Positions 48,640 to 57,107 of a stretch of 64,000 nt of DNA are shown here, in pieces. Position 1 is the stretch's first letter, and every line of letters begins with the position of its first letter. Source of the DNA: Blastococcus carthaginiensis (lineage in GTDB: Bacteria > Actinomycetota > Actinomycetes > Mycobacteriales > Geodermatophilaceae); the NCBI RefSeq assembly GCF_030731085.1, contig NZ_JASNFN010000001.1:502906-566905 (forward strand). Reading direction: 5' to 3'. A program made the position numbers and the translations under genes. Under the pieces are notes generated by a model that saw nothing but the letters and a program-made list of their open reading frames with translations, had not been told where the DNA came from and ran no database searches.

Positions 48640-50940
48640 ATGAGCAGCAGCCTCCAGCAGTCCCTCCCCGGCACCGCCGCCCTGCAGCGCTCCGCACCCG
48701 GATCGGTGGGGCGGGAGCTGGACCGGATGCTCGCCGGCCTCAACGGCCCGCAGCGCGACGCCGTCGTCCACGAGGGCAGCCCGCTGCTCATCGTCGCGGG
48801 CGCCGGATCGGGCAAGACCCGAGTGCTCACCCACCGGATCGCCTACCTGCTGGGCGCCCGCGGGGTGCAGCCGGGGGAGATCCTGGCGATCACCTTCACG
48901 AACAAGGCCGCCGGCGAGATGAAGGAGCGGGTGGCCGCGCTCGTCGGCCCCCGGGCGCGGTCGATGTGGGTCTCGACCTTCCACTCGATGTGCGTGCGCA
49001 TCCTGCGGGCCGAGGCCGCCAAGCTGGGCATGAAGTCGTCCTTCACGATCTACGACCAGGGCGACTCGATTCGGCTGATGACGATGGTCGCCCGCGACCT
49101 GGACCTCGACGCGAAGCGCTATCCCGGGCGGAGCCTGTCCAACCAGGTGTCCAACCTCAAGAACGAGCTCGTCGACGAGGAATCGTTCAACCCCCAGACG
49201 GCGCCGGAGAAGGTGCTCAAGGAGGCGTACACGCTCTACCAGCGGCGGCTGCGCGAGGCGCACGCCATGGACTTCGACGACCTGATCATGACGACGGTCC
49301 ACCTGCTGCAGGCCTTCCCCGACGTCGCCGAGCACTACCGCCGCCGGTTCCGGCACGTGCTGGTCGACGAGTACCAGGACACCAACCACGCCCAGTACAT
49401 GCTGGTGCGCGAGCTGACGGGCACGGGCGAGGGTCCGGTGCCGCAGGCCGAGCTGTGCGTCGTCGGTGACGCCGACCAGTCGATCTACGCCTTCCGCGGC
49501 GCGACGATCCGCAACATCGACGAGTTCGAGCGCGACTACCCGCAGGCCACGACGATCCTGCTGGAGCAGAACTACCGCTCCACCCAGCGCATCCTCAAGG
49601 CCGCGAACACCGTCATCGCCAAGAACACCGGCCGCCGGCCGAAGAACCTCTGGACCGACTCGGGCGACGGCGAGCTGATCGAGGGCTACGTCGCCGACAA
49701 CGAGCACGACGAGGCCGCCTGGGTCGCCGAGCAGATCGACGCGCTGGTCGACGAGGGGAAGGCGCGGCCGGCCGACATCGCGGTCTTCTACCGCACCAAC
49801 AACGCCTCGCGCGTCTTCGAAGAGGTCTTCATCCGCGTCGGCATGCCCTACAAGGTCGTCGGCGGGGTGCGGTTCTACGAGCGCAAGGAGGTCCGCGACG
49901 CGCTGGCCTACCTGAAGCTGGTGGCGAACCCGGCCGACGTCGTGAGCCTGCGCCGGATCATCAACGTGCCCAAGCGCGGGATCGGCGACAAGGCCGAGTC
50001 GTGCATCGAGTCCTTCGCCGACCGGGAGCGCATCGCGTTCGGCTCCGCGCTGCGGCGGTGCTCGGAGATCGGTGAGCTGGCGACCCGCTCGCTCAAGGCG
50101 GTGCAGGAGTTCGTCGCGCTGCTCGAGGAGTTCGAGCAGCTGGTCGAGACCGGCTCGGGGCCGGCGGCGCTCCTGGAGAGCATCCTCGACCGCACCGGGT
50201 ACCTCGCCGAGCTGCAGGCCAGCACCGACCCGCAGGACGAGGGCCGGGTCGACAACCTCAACGAGCTCATCTCGGTGGCCGCCGAGTTCGAGGCGGCCAA
50301 CCCCGGCGGCTCGGTCACCGACTTCCTCGAGCAGGTGTCGCTGGTGGCCGACGCGGACCAGATCCCGGTCTCCGGCGACGACGCGGGCGTGGTCACGCTG
50401 ATGACCCTGCACACCGCGAAGGGGCTGGAGTTCCCGGTCGTGTTCCTCACCGGCATGGAGGACGGCGTCTTCCCGCACCTGCGCGCGCTGGGCGACCCGC
50501 GCGAGCTGGAGGAGGAGCGGCGGCTGGCCTACGTCGGCATCACGCGGGCGCGCCAGCGGCTGTTCATCTCCCGGGCGACGGTGCGCACCAGCTGGGGGCA
50601 GCCCGCCTACAACCCGCCGTCGCGGTTCCTCGACGAGATCCCCGCCGAGACGATCCACTGGGAGCGCACCGACCCGGTGCCCGCGCCGTCGACCGGCTAC
50701 CGGTCGGCCCAGACGCGGGTGGCGGCGACCGGGCTGTCCACCGGCGGCCTGCGCGGCGGTGCCGGCAACCGGCAGATCATCTCCGTGGAGGTCGGCGACC
50801 GGGTCAGCCACGACGCCTTCGGGCTCGGCACCGTCGTCGAGGTCACCGGCGTGGCCGACAAGGCCCAGGCCACCGTCGACTTCGGCTCCGGTGGCACCAA
50901 GCGCCTCGTCCTCCGCTACGCCCCTCTCGTCAAGCTCTGA
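48640..50940 (+). CDS. pcrA: ATP-dependent DNA helicase PcrA/UvrD1
   Basis: Superfamily 1A 3'-5' helicase for repair and replication restart, 766 aa. The Q-motif region L-N-G-P-Q-R-D-A-V is followed by Walker A G-A-G-S-G-K-T-R-V-L-T. Motif II is V-D-E-Y-Q-D-T-N, motif III G-D-A-D-Q-S-I-Y-A-F-R-G-A, motif IV Q-N-Y-R-S-T, motif V H-T-A-K-G-L-E-F, motif VI Y-V-G-I-T-R-A-R. The C-terminal ~70 residues hold a Tudor-like V-G-D-R-V-S-H-D-A-F-G-L-G domain used to bind RNA polymerase. In Mycobacterium the orthologue lies in the same place. Confidence 0.98.
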   Translation: MSSSLQQSLPGTAALQRSAPGSVGRELDRMLAGLNGPQRDAVVHEGSPLLIVAGAGSGKTRVLTHRIAYLLGARGVQPGEILAITFTNKAAGEMKERVAALVGPRARSMWVSTFHSMCVRILRAEAAKLGMKSSFTIYDQGDSIRLMTMVARDLDLDAKRYPGRSLSNQVSNLKNELVDEESFNPQTAPEKVLKEAYTLYQRRLREAHAMDFDDLIMTTVHLLQAFPDVAEHYRRRFRHVLVDEYQDTNHAQYMLVRELTGTGEGPVPQAELCVVGDADQSIYAFRGATIRNIDEFERDYPQATTILLEQNYRSTQRILKAANTVIAKNTGRRPKNLWTDSGDGELIEGYVADNEHDEAAWVAEQIDALVDEGKARPADIAVFYRTNNASRVFEEVFIRVGMPYKVVGGVRFYERKEVRDALAYLKLVANPADVVSLRRIINVPKRGIGDKAESCIESFADRERIAFGSALRRCSEIGELATRSLKAVQEFVALLEEFEQLVETGSGPAALLESILDRTGYLAELQASTDPQDEGRVDNLNELISVAAEFEAANPGGSVTDFLEQVSLVADADQIPVSGDDAGVVTLMTLHTAKGLEFPVVFLTGMEDGVFPHLRALGDPRELEEERRLAYVGITRARQRLFISRATVRTSWGQPAYNPPSRFLDEIPAETIHWERTDPVPAPSTGYRSAQTRVAATGLSTGGLRGGAGNRQIISVEVGDRVSHDAFGLGTVVEVTGVADKAQATVDFGSGGTKRLVLRYAPLVKL

Positions 50941-50982
50941 CCCACGGGCGACGGGACCCGGAGGGTCCCTCCCCGTGGGTCA
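50938..50982 (+). terminator. Two-part hairpin over the pcrA stop codon
   Basis: Outer arms TGACCCACGGG (50938-50948) and CCCGTGGGTCA (50972-50982) enclose an inner GGGACCC-GGA-GGGTCCC (50953-50969). The pcrA TGA is in the left arm. A further GGGGACCC-GGA-GGGTCCCC hairpin follows at 51064-51082. Confidence 0.7.
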
Positions 50983-51083
50983 GGATGCCGCGGCAGAAAC
51001 GGGGGAACGGGAAGGGAGTCGCGGACCGGGACGCGAGCCGCCCCGCGAGGCGCCGAGAGGAGCGGGGACCCGGAGGGTCCCCC

Positions 51084-51160
51084 GACGAACGGCGGAAAGG
51101 GCTCAGCGCAGCAGGGGGACGGCCCCTGGTCGCGGTGTCCGCCGGAGGCGGACAGACAAC
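51084..51160. repeat. Dispersed repeat C, copy c (after the M23 peptidase)
   Basis: A diverged copy of 29999-30072 that shares CTCAGCGCA-GGGGGACGGC-CTGGTCGCGGTGT. The terminal hairpin here is GTCCGCC-GGA-GGCGGAC (51137-51153), compensated relative to GTCGTCC-GGA-GGACGAC. Both copies end in AACTCA at the stop codon of a minus-strand gene. Confidence 0.7.
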
Positions 51161-51979
51161 TCAGATACCCACCCCGCGCTCGGCCAGCCAGGCCCGCGGG
51201 TCGATCGGACGGCCGTCCATCCCGCCGCGGTGGATCTCGTAGTGCAGGTGGGGGCCGGTGGACTGGCCCTCGTTGCCGATCTTGGCGATCTGGTCGCCCG
51301 CGGTGACGAGGTCCCCGGCGGAGACGCTGTAGTAGCGCATGTGCCCGTAGATGTGCACGTTGCCGTCGGCGTCCTGGATGTAGACGGCGTTGCCGTAGCC
51401 CGAAGCGCGCCCGGCCCGGACGACGACGCCGTCGGTCGCGGCGAGGATGGGGGTGCCCAGCGGCGCGGCCAGGTCCAGGCCGTAGTGCATGGTGCCCCAG
51501 CGCCGGCAGAAGCAGGTGGTGAGCGTGCCCTGCGTCGGGGCCACGATCTTGGGCTGCCGGGCTGCGCGCGAGGCGGCGAGCTCGCTCAGCCGCGCCTGGG
51601 CCTCGGCCTCGGTGATGCCGCGGCGCGCGTCGGCGCCCTCGAGCCCGCCGGCGAAGCTGACCTCGGTGCTGACGCCGAGCCCGTAGTCGGAGGCTGAGGC
51701 GGAGACGTCCGCACGGTCGCCGGTGACGGCCGGGATGCCGGCGAGCACGGCACCGGCGACGAGCGCGGCGAGCCAGAGGTGGGCGCGGCGGCCCGGCGGG
51801 TGCGGCAGCCGGCGCCGCGCGCGGGGCTCGTCGGCGGTCGCAGGCTCGTCGGGGACGACGGCGGGGGCGGGCGCTGGGAGGGGTGTGCGGACCGGGCCCT
51901 CGGCGGCGGCGCGGGGCCGGGGCACCACGACGACGTCGGACGGTGGTCCCTCCAGCACCTGGGCGCTGCTGCGAGTCAC
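51161..51979 (-). CDS. M23-family metallopeptidase, membrane-anchored
   Basis: LytM-type peptidoglycan endopeptidase or inactive LytM factor, 272 aa. A TM helix lies at about residues 67-86 (L-W-L-A-A-L-V-A-G-A-V-L-A-G-I) after a ~65-residue Pro-rich cytoplasmic part. The catalytic domain (about 145-265) has H-Y-G-L-D-L-A-A-P-L-G-T-P (H-x(n)-D), I-Y-G-H-M and G-P-H-L-H-Y-E-I-H, so all zinc ligands are present and it should be active. GTG 51979 follows GGAAGG. The Rv0950c orthologue lies in the same place next to uvrD1 and sucC. Confidence 0.94.
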   Translation of the reverse strand: MTRSSAQVLEGPPSDVVVVPRPRAAAEGPVRTPLPAPAPAVVPDEPATADEPRARRRLPHPPGRRAHLWLAALVAGAVLAGIPAVTGDRADVSASASDYGLGVSTEVSFAGGLEGADARRGITEAEAQARLSELAASRAARQPKIVAPTQGTLTTCFCRRWGTMHYGLDLAAPLGTPILAATDGVVVRAGRASGYGNAVYIQDADGNVHIYGHMRYYSVSAGDLVTAGDQIAKIGNEGQSTGPHLHYEIHRGGMDGRPIDPRAWLAERGVGI

Positions 51980-52201
51980 GGCGGACCTTCCCGGACGACT
52001 GGCCGGCGAGCGCCCGGAGGGCGTCCGTCGGGGGGAGCGACGACGGCGAGGACGCCGGGAGTGGCGTCCGCCGGTCGTCCCGGCGCCGTGATCGGACCGT
52101 AACGATCCGTCATGGGTCGGCCAAGCACCCGACGCTGCGTGTCGTAACGTGTACGAGTCGTCACGTCGACGTGTCGACCCGGCGTGCGGCGACCCGGGTG
52201 A
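51980..52201. other. Upstream region of the M23 gene (222 bp)
   Basis: It lies between the M23 start and the stop of the lipase on the same strand. CACGTCGACGTG (52162-52173) is a perfect 12-bp palindrome and may be an operator. GATCG-CGATC arms lie at about 52091-52108. I looked for a c-di-AMP (ydaO-type) riboswitch, common before cell-wall hydrolases in Actinobacteria, and did not see its conserved blocks. Confidence 0.45.
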
Positions 52202-53095
52202 TCAGGCGACGGCGGCGACCGGAGTGGACCTCGTGCCGGGTTCGCGGACGCCGGCGAGGGTGGCCGCCACCTCGTCGAGCACCCCGCGGTGCATGGGCAG
52301 CGACATGTGCCCGACGCCGCGGAAGAGCACGTTGCGCGCACGGAGGTCGGGGTGGTCGCACCGGCCCGAGCGGGTGGGGAGCACCATCTGGTCGAGATCG
52401 CTGTACAGGGCGGTGATGCGGGTCCGGCAGCCCGGCGCGGGCTCCTCCAGTTCCGCCAGCACCGGCGACCCGGGGCGCAGCTGGCGGATGAGCGGCGTGG
52501 GCCCGATGCGGGCGAGGAGCGAACCCCGGTGCGGGGTGCCGAGGGTCACCAGCGTGTCGATCCGGCGGTCACCGCCCTGCCGCTGCACGTGGTAGCGCGC
52601 GATCAGCCCGCCGAGGCTGTGCCCGACGACGTGCACGCGATCGTGGCCGGTCTGCTCGCAGATCCGCTCGATGTGCTCCCCCAGGTCGGCGGCGCCGCGG
52701 GCGACGTCGGCGAGCAGCGGGCTGTAGTTCCAGGAGCAGACGGCGGCGAACCCGCGCCGGCGCAGGCTCCGCCGCATGACCGCGAAGACCGAGCGGTTGT
52801 CGACGAGCCCGTGCACCAGCAGCACGGGGGTGCGCGCCGCCAGCGGGTCGACGGCGAAGAGTGCCCGGGCCACCGGTGGCTGCTCGCCGGCGCGCTTGCC
52901 GGGGTCGGGGCGCAGCTGCTCCATGCGCGCACCCAGCGGGTACATGAGGACGTGCGCCCCGAGCCAGGCGAGCTCGGTCAGGCCACCGGTGAGCGCGGTC
53001 GGCGAACAGAGCGCGCGCAGGCCGCCTGGCGCGACCTCGGCATCGGCGGTCGTGTGCCACCCTGGAGCAGAGTCGAGCTCGCTCGATCGGCGCAT
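52202..53095 (-). CDS. Alpha/beta hydrolase, lipase/esterase type
   Basis: A 297-residue hydrolase. V-L-L-V-H-G-L-V-D-N-R-S is the oxyanion-region motif, V-V-G-H-S-L-G-G-L-I-A-R-Y the nucleophile elbow with Ser, and G-V-G-H-M-S-L-P likely the catalytic His. L-G-T-P-H-R-G-S-L is typical of EstA/LipA-like triacylglycerol lipases. No clear signal peptide is present, though residues 33-55 are moderately hydrophobic. It precedes the M23 gene on the same strand. Confidence 0.88.
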   Translation of the reverse strand: MRRSSELDSAPGWHTTADAEVAPGGLRALCSPTALTGGLTELAWLGAHVLMYPLGARMEQLRPDPGKRAGEQPPVARALFAVDPLAARTPVLLVHGLVDNRSVFAVMRRSLRRRGFAAVCSWNYSPLLADVARGAADLGEHIERICEQTGHDRVHVVGHSLGGLIARYHVQRQGGDRRIDTLVTLGTPHRGSLLARIGPTPLIRQLRPGSPVLAELEEPAPGCRTRITALYSDLDQMVLPTRSGRCDHPDLRARNVLFRGVGHMSLPMHRGVLDEVAATLAGVREPGTRSTPVAAVA

Positions 53096-53280
53096 GGCCG
53101 TTCTCCCCGTCTGGAGCCGTCCAGCGGGACCGCGGGTTCGGGTCGTTCCGCCGGTGCATTTGCTCCGGTGTGTGCTCCGTTCACCCGACGGTAAAGCCCC
53201 GGTGTGTCGGGCGTCACACGATCGTCATCGTCGGTCGTCGATCGAGTCCTGTTCGTGACCACGCTGCCCAAGGGGGAACC

Positions 53281-54300
53281 GTGTCCACCCGCGACGACCG
53301 CGCCCGTACCGTCCGCACCGGGTCGACCGCGCGCAGAGGGGCCGGCGCGTCGGCGCCCGACGCCTCGGCGGCGGGCGCGGGGGACCGGGTCGTCATCGGC
53401 ACCGTGCCCCCCGCGGTGCGGCTCTGCGGCCTGCTGCTCGTGCTCGCCGGGCTGGCCGGCGTGCTCGCGGCCGTTCCCACCTACCTGGTGGTCGGCGGGG
53501 AGGAGCTGCGCCAGGTGCGCGGCGTCGGCGGGGCGCTCGCGACCCTGCTCGGACCCGCGGTCCACCTGGCGGTCGGTGCGACGCTGCTGCGCCTGGCCGT
53601 GCCGAAGTTCGGCCTGGCCTATGCCGCCGTGGCCGGGGCGCTGGCCGTCGGCGAGCTGCTCATCGAGCTCTACCGGGGCAGCAGCTCGACCGCGCGGCCG
53701 GGGGTGGAGGTGCTCGCCGGTGAGCGGGTGCTGACCAGCAGCGTGCAGCTCGGGGCAGGCTGGGTGCTCGGGGTCGTCGCCCTGGTGCTCACCGTGCTGG
53801 CCGGCGTCGTCGGCGCGGCGGCGTGGGGGCGGACGGTGATGGAGGACCGCGGCCCCCTGGACCCGATCCGCTCGGTGCTGGCCGGCGCCGCGGTGCTGCT
53901 CGGGGTGGTCGCCGTCCTCAGCCTCGCGCTGCCGGCCGCCGACGTCCCCGAGCAGCTGCGCATCGACCCCGCCACCGGCATGCGCGTCGTCGTCATGCAG
54001 GAGGGGCCGCAGGCGCTGCTCGAGCGGCCGGGGCTCGCCCTGCTCGGCGGGCTGCTGCTGGCCGGCACCCTCCTGCTCTGCGCCGTCCTCGCGCCGTCGC
54101 TGCGCCCACGGCTGGCAGCGGTCGGCGGGCTGCTCGCCGTCGCCGTCACAGTGCTCCGCGCGGGGCTGGCGGGGGTGCGGGACGCCGCCTCGTCCGACGA
54201 GCTGGTCTGGACCGTCCCGGGTGCCGGCCTGGTCCTCGCGGGCCTCGGGCTGCTGGGCCTGACGGCCGTCGCCTGGCGGGTGCGTCGCACCGCGGCGTGA
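53281..54300 (+). CDS. Polytopic membrane protein of unknown function
   Basis: A 339-residue protein. About 40 hydrophilic residues rich in Arg, Ala and Thr come first, followed by about eight hydrophobic segments. No conserved catalytic motif is seen. Start GTG 53281 follows AAGGGGGAA. It is divergent from the lipase gene and precedes the B12-binding protein by 42 bases. Family unknown. Confidence 0.75.
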   Translation: MSTRDDRARTVRTGSTARRGAGASAPDASAAGAGDRVVIGTVPPAVRLCGLLLVLAGLAGVLAAVPTYLVVGGEELRQVRGVGGALATLLGPAVHLAVGATLLRLAVPKFGLAYAAVAGALAVGELLIELYRGSSSTARPGVEVLAGERVLTSSVQLGAGWVLGVVALVLTVLAGVVGAAAWGRTVMEDRGPLDPIRSVLAGAAVLLGVVAVLSLALPAADVPEQLRIDPATGMRVVVMQEGPQALLERPGLALLGGLLLAGTLLLCAVLAPSLRPRLAAVGGLLAVAVTVLRAGLAGVRDAASSDELVWTVPGAGLVLAGLGLLGLTAVAWRVRRTAA

Positions 54301-54329
54301 CCCGCGCCACTCCCGAGGGTCGTCGGCCC

Positions 54330-54335
54330 TAAGCT
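54330..54335 (+). promoter_or_regulatory. Leaderless -10 box of the B12-binding protein gene
   Basis: TAAGCT, 7 nt before GTG 54343. Confidence 0.5.
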
Positions 54336-54342
54336 GCCAGCC

Positions 54343-54753
54343 GTGGTGGACGAACGCATCCGGGTGGTCATCGCCAAGCCGGGACTCGACGGGCACGACC
54401 GCGGCGCGAAGGTGGTCGCGCGTGCGCTGCGCGACGCCGGGATGGAGGTGGTCTACACCGGCCTGCACCAGACGCCGGAGCAGATCGTCGAGACGGTGGT
54501 GCAGGAGGACGCCGACGCCGTCGGGCTCTCGGTCCTCTCCGGCGCGCACATGACGCTCTTCGCCCGGCTCACCGAGCTGCTGCGGGAGCGCGGCGTCGAC
54601 GACGTCGTCGTCTTCGGTGGCGGGATCATCCCGGAGGAGGACGTCCCCGAGCTCCGGCGCATCGGCGTCACCGGCATCTTCACCCCCGGTGCCACCACCA
54701 CCGAGATCGTCGAGTGGGTGCGCGAGCACGTGGGCGAGCCCGCCGGCACCTGA
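54343..54753 (+). CDS. Cobalamin-binding domain protein (mutase small-domain type)
   Basis: Stand-alone B12-binding module of 136 aa. The D-x-H-x-x-G signature is D-G-H-D-R-G with H as the lower cobalt ligand. L-S-V-L-S-G-A-H-M and V-F-G-G-G-I-I-P are the other nucleotide-loop motifs. This matches the C-terminal domain of methylmalonyl-CoA or isobutyryl-CoA mutase small units. The catalytic large subunit is not adjacent. Proximity to sucCD suggests, but does not show, a role in succinyl-CoA metabolism. Confidence 0.92.
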   Translation: MVDERIRVVIAKPGLDGHDRGAKVVARALRDAGMEVVYTGLHQTPEQIVETVVQEDADAVGLSVLSGAHMTLFARLTELLRERGVDDVVVFGGGIIPEEDVPELRRIGVTGIFTPGATTTEIVEWVREHVGEPAGT

Positions 54754-54882
54754 GCCGGCAGGTCCCTTCCCGGCCCCTGAGCGGGGCGTTCCCTGCTGCG
54801 GACGGGTGAGGTGCCGTGTGACGCACCCCACGCCCCGACCCCGTCGGGAACGCCCGGGGCAGCGGTCCGGTTCGGGGCGGTC

Positions 54883-54888
54883 TACGGT
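54883..54888 (+). promoter_or_regulatory. Leaderless -10 box of sucC
   Basis: TACGGT, 8 nt before GTG 54897. Confidence 0.45.
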
Positions 54889-54896
54889 GCCTGTTC

Positions 54897-56060
54897 GTGG
54901 ATCTCTTCGAGTACCAGGCCCGTGACCTGTTGGCCTCGCACGGTGTCCCCGTGCTCCCCGGCGGCGTCGCCGAGACGCCCGAGCAGGCGGAGGCGATCGC
55001 CCGCGAGATCGGGCAGACCGTCGTCGTCAAGGCCCAGGTGAAGACCGGCGGCCGCGGCAAGGCGGGCGGTGTGAAGCTCGCCGACAACCCCGACGACGCC
55101 AAGGCGCGCGCCCAGGACATCCTCGGGCTGGACATCAAGGGCCACATCACGCAGCGCGTGATGGTCGCCCAGGCCAGCGACATCGCCGAGGAGTACTACT
55201 TCTCCTACCTGCTGGACCGCTCCAACCGCACCTTCCTGGCCATGGCCAGCGTCGAGGGCGGCGTGGAGATCGAGCAGCTCGCCGTCGAGCGCCCCGAGGC
55301 GCTGGCCCGCATCCCGATCGACGCCAGCGTCGGCGTGGACACGGCGAAGGCCGCCGAGATCGTGGACGCCGCCGGGTTCGCCCCCGAGGTCCGCGACCAG
55401 GTCATCGCCATCGCCGTCCAGCTCTGGGACGTCTTCGCCAAGGAGGACGCCACCCTGGTCGAGGTCAACCCGCTGGCCAAGGCCCCGGACGGCACCGTCC
55501 TGGCCCTCGACGCCAAGGTGACCCTCGACGAGAACGCCGGTTTCCGGCACGCCGAGCACACCGCGCTCGAGGACGCCGCCGCGGCCGACCCGCTCGAGGC
55601 CCGCGCCAAGGAGAAGGACCTCAACTACGTCAAGCTCGAGGGCGAGGTCGGGATCATCGGCAACGGTGCCGGCCTGGTCATGAGCACCCTGGACGTCGTC
55701 GCCTACGCCGGCGAGGAGTTCGGTGGGGTCAAGCCCGCCAACTTCCTCGACATCGGCGGCGGCGCCTCGGCCGAGGTGATGGCCAACGGCCTGGAGATCA
55801 TCCTCTCCGACCCCGCCGTCAAGAGCGTGTTCGTCAACGTCTTCGGGGGCATCACGGCCTGCGACGCCGTGGCGAACGGCATCGTCTCCGCGCTGAGCAT
55901 CCTCGGTGACGAGGCCACCAAGCCGCTCGTCGTCCGCCTCGACGGCAACAACGTCGAGGAGGGCCGGCGGATCCTCGCCGAGGCCAACCACCCGCTGGTC
56001 ACCCTGGTCGACACGATGGACGGCGCCGCGCGCCGGGCCGCCGAGCTCGCCGCCGCCTGA
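54897..56060 (+). CDS. sucC: Succinate-CoA ligase (ADP-forming) subunit beta
   Basis: Beta subunit of the TCA-cycle enzyme that makes ATP or GTP from succinyl-CoA. The ATP-grasp domain starts M-D-L-F-E-Y-Q-A-R-D-L, with V-V-K-A-Q-V-K-T-G-G-R-G-K-A-G-G, and E-V-N-P-L-A carries metal-binding residues. The CoA-ligase domain has N-F-L-D-I-G-G-G-A and N-V-F-G-G-I-T. Product 387 aa, normal. sucD follows 25 bases later. Confidence 0.98.
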   Translation: MDLFEYQARDLLASHGVPVLPGGVAETPEQAEAIAREIGQTVVVKAQVKTGGRGKAGGVKLADNPDDAKARAQDILGLDIKGHITQRVMVAQASDIAEEYYFSYLLDRSNRTFLAMASVEGGVEIEQLAVERPEALARIPIDASVGVDTAKAAEIVDAAGFAPEVRDQVIAIAVQLWDVFAKEDATLVEVNPLAKAPDGTVLALDAKVTLDENAGFRHAEHTALEDAAAADPLEARAKEKDLNYVKLEGEVGIIGNGAGLVMSTLDVVAYAGEEFGGVKPANFLDIGGGASAEVMANGLEIILSDPAVKSVFVNVFGGITACDAVANGIVSALSILGDEATKPLVVRLDGNNVEEGRRILAEANHPLVTLVDTMDGAARRAAELAAA

Positions 56061-56085
56061 ACGCCCCGCAGACAGGACTGAAGAG

Positions 56086-56961
56086 ATGTCGATCTTCCTC
56101 AACGAGAACAGCAAGGTCATCGTCCAGGGCATGACCGGCTCCGAGGGCATGAAGCACACGCAGCGCATGCTCGCCTCGGGCACCGCGATCGTCGGTGGCG
56201 TCAACCCGCGCAAGGCCGGCCAGTCCGTCGACTTCGACGGCACGAGCGTGCCGGTGTTCGGCGGCGTCGCCGAGGCCATGAAGGAGACCGGCGCCGACGT
56301 CAGCGTCATCTTCGTGCCGCCGCCGTTCGCCAAGGCCGCCGTCATCGAGGCCGTGGACGCCCAGATCGGGCTCGCCGTGGTCATCACCGAAGGCATCCCG
56401 GTGCACGACTCGACCTACTTCTGGGCGCACGCCCAGGGTGGCTCGACCCGGATCATCGGCCCCAACTGCCCCGGCCTGATCAGCCCCGGGCGCAGCAACG
56501 CCGGCATCATCCCGGCCAACATCACCAAGCAGGGCAAGATCGGCCTGGTGTCGAAGTCGGGCACGCTGACCTACCAGATGATGTACGAGCTGCGGGACAT
56601 CGGCTTCTCCACGGCGATCGGCATCGGTGGCGACCCGGTCATCGGCACCACGCACATCGACGCGCTCCAGGCGTTCCAGGAGGACCCGGAGACCGAGGCC
56701 ATCGTGATGATCGGCGAGATCGGTGGCGACGCCGAGGAGCGGGCCGCCGACTTCGTCAAGGCCAACGTCAGCAAGCCGGTCGTCGGCTACGTCGCCGGCT
56801 TCACCGCGCCCGAGGGCAAGACGATGGGCCACGCCGGCGCCATCGTCTCCGGCTCGGCCGGCACCGCCCAGGCGAAGAAGGAGGCCCTCGAGGCCGCCGG
56901 CGTGCGCGTGGGCAAGACGCCGTCGGAGACGGCGCAGCTCATGCGCGAGATCGTCGGCTAG
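56086..56961 (+). CDS. sucD: Succinate-CoA ligase subunit alpha
   Basis: Alpha subunit that carries the phosphohistidine. Q-G-M-T-G-S-E-G is the Rossmann/CoA loop, I-G-P-N-C-P-G-L-I is conserved, and the phosphorylated His is in K-T-M-G-H-A-G-A-I. ATG 56086 gives 291 aa, the usual length; upstream in-frame sequence belongs to sucC in another frame. The pair sucCD matches Rv0951-Rv0952. Confidence 0.98.
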   Translation: MSIFLNENSKVIVQGMTGSEGMKHTQRMLASGTAIVGGVNPRKAGQSVDFDGTSVPVFGGVAEAMKETGADVSVIFVPPPFAKAAVIEAVDAQIGLAVVITEGIPVHDSTYFWAHAQGGSTRIIGPNCPGLISPGRSNAGIIPANITKQGKIGLVSKSGTLTYQMMYELRDIGFSTAIGIGGDPVIGTTHIDALQAFQEDPETEAIVMIGEIGGDAEERAADFVKANVSKPVVGYVAGFTAPEGKTMGHAGAIVSGSAGTAQAKKEALEAAGVRVGKTPSETAQLMREIVG

Positions 56962-57107
56962 CGGGTTCCGCACCCCTGACCGCCCGCTGCCCGGTGACCG
57001 TCCTGGTCACCGGGCAGCGGTGCGTCCGGGCCGTGGGGCGGCGTTGCGCGCGCCGCGTCCCGACCGCCACGATCGATGCGCACCCGTTCCGTCCGGAGGA
57101 GATCACC

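Noticed and set aside
51980..52201. Possible ydaO/c-di-AMP riboswitch before the M23 peptidase.
   Set aside because: The conserved sequence blocks of that riboswitch could not be found; only generic GC-rich pairing is present.
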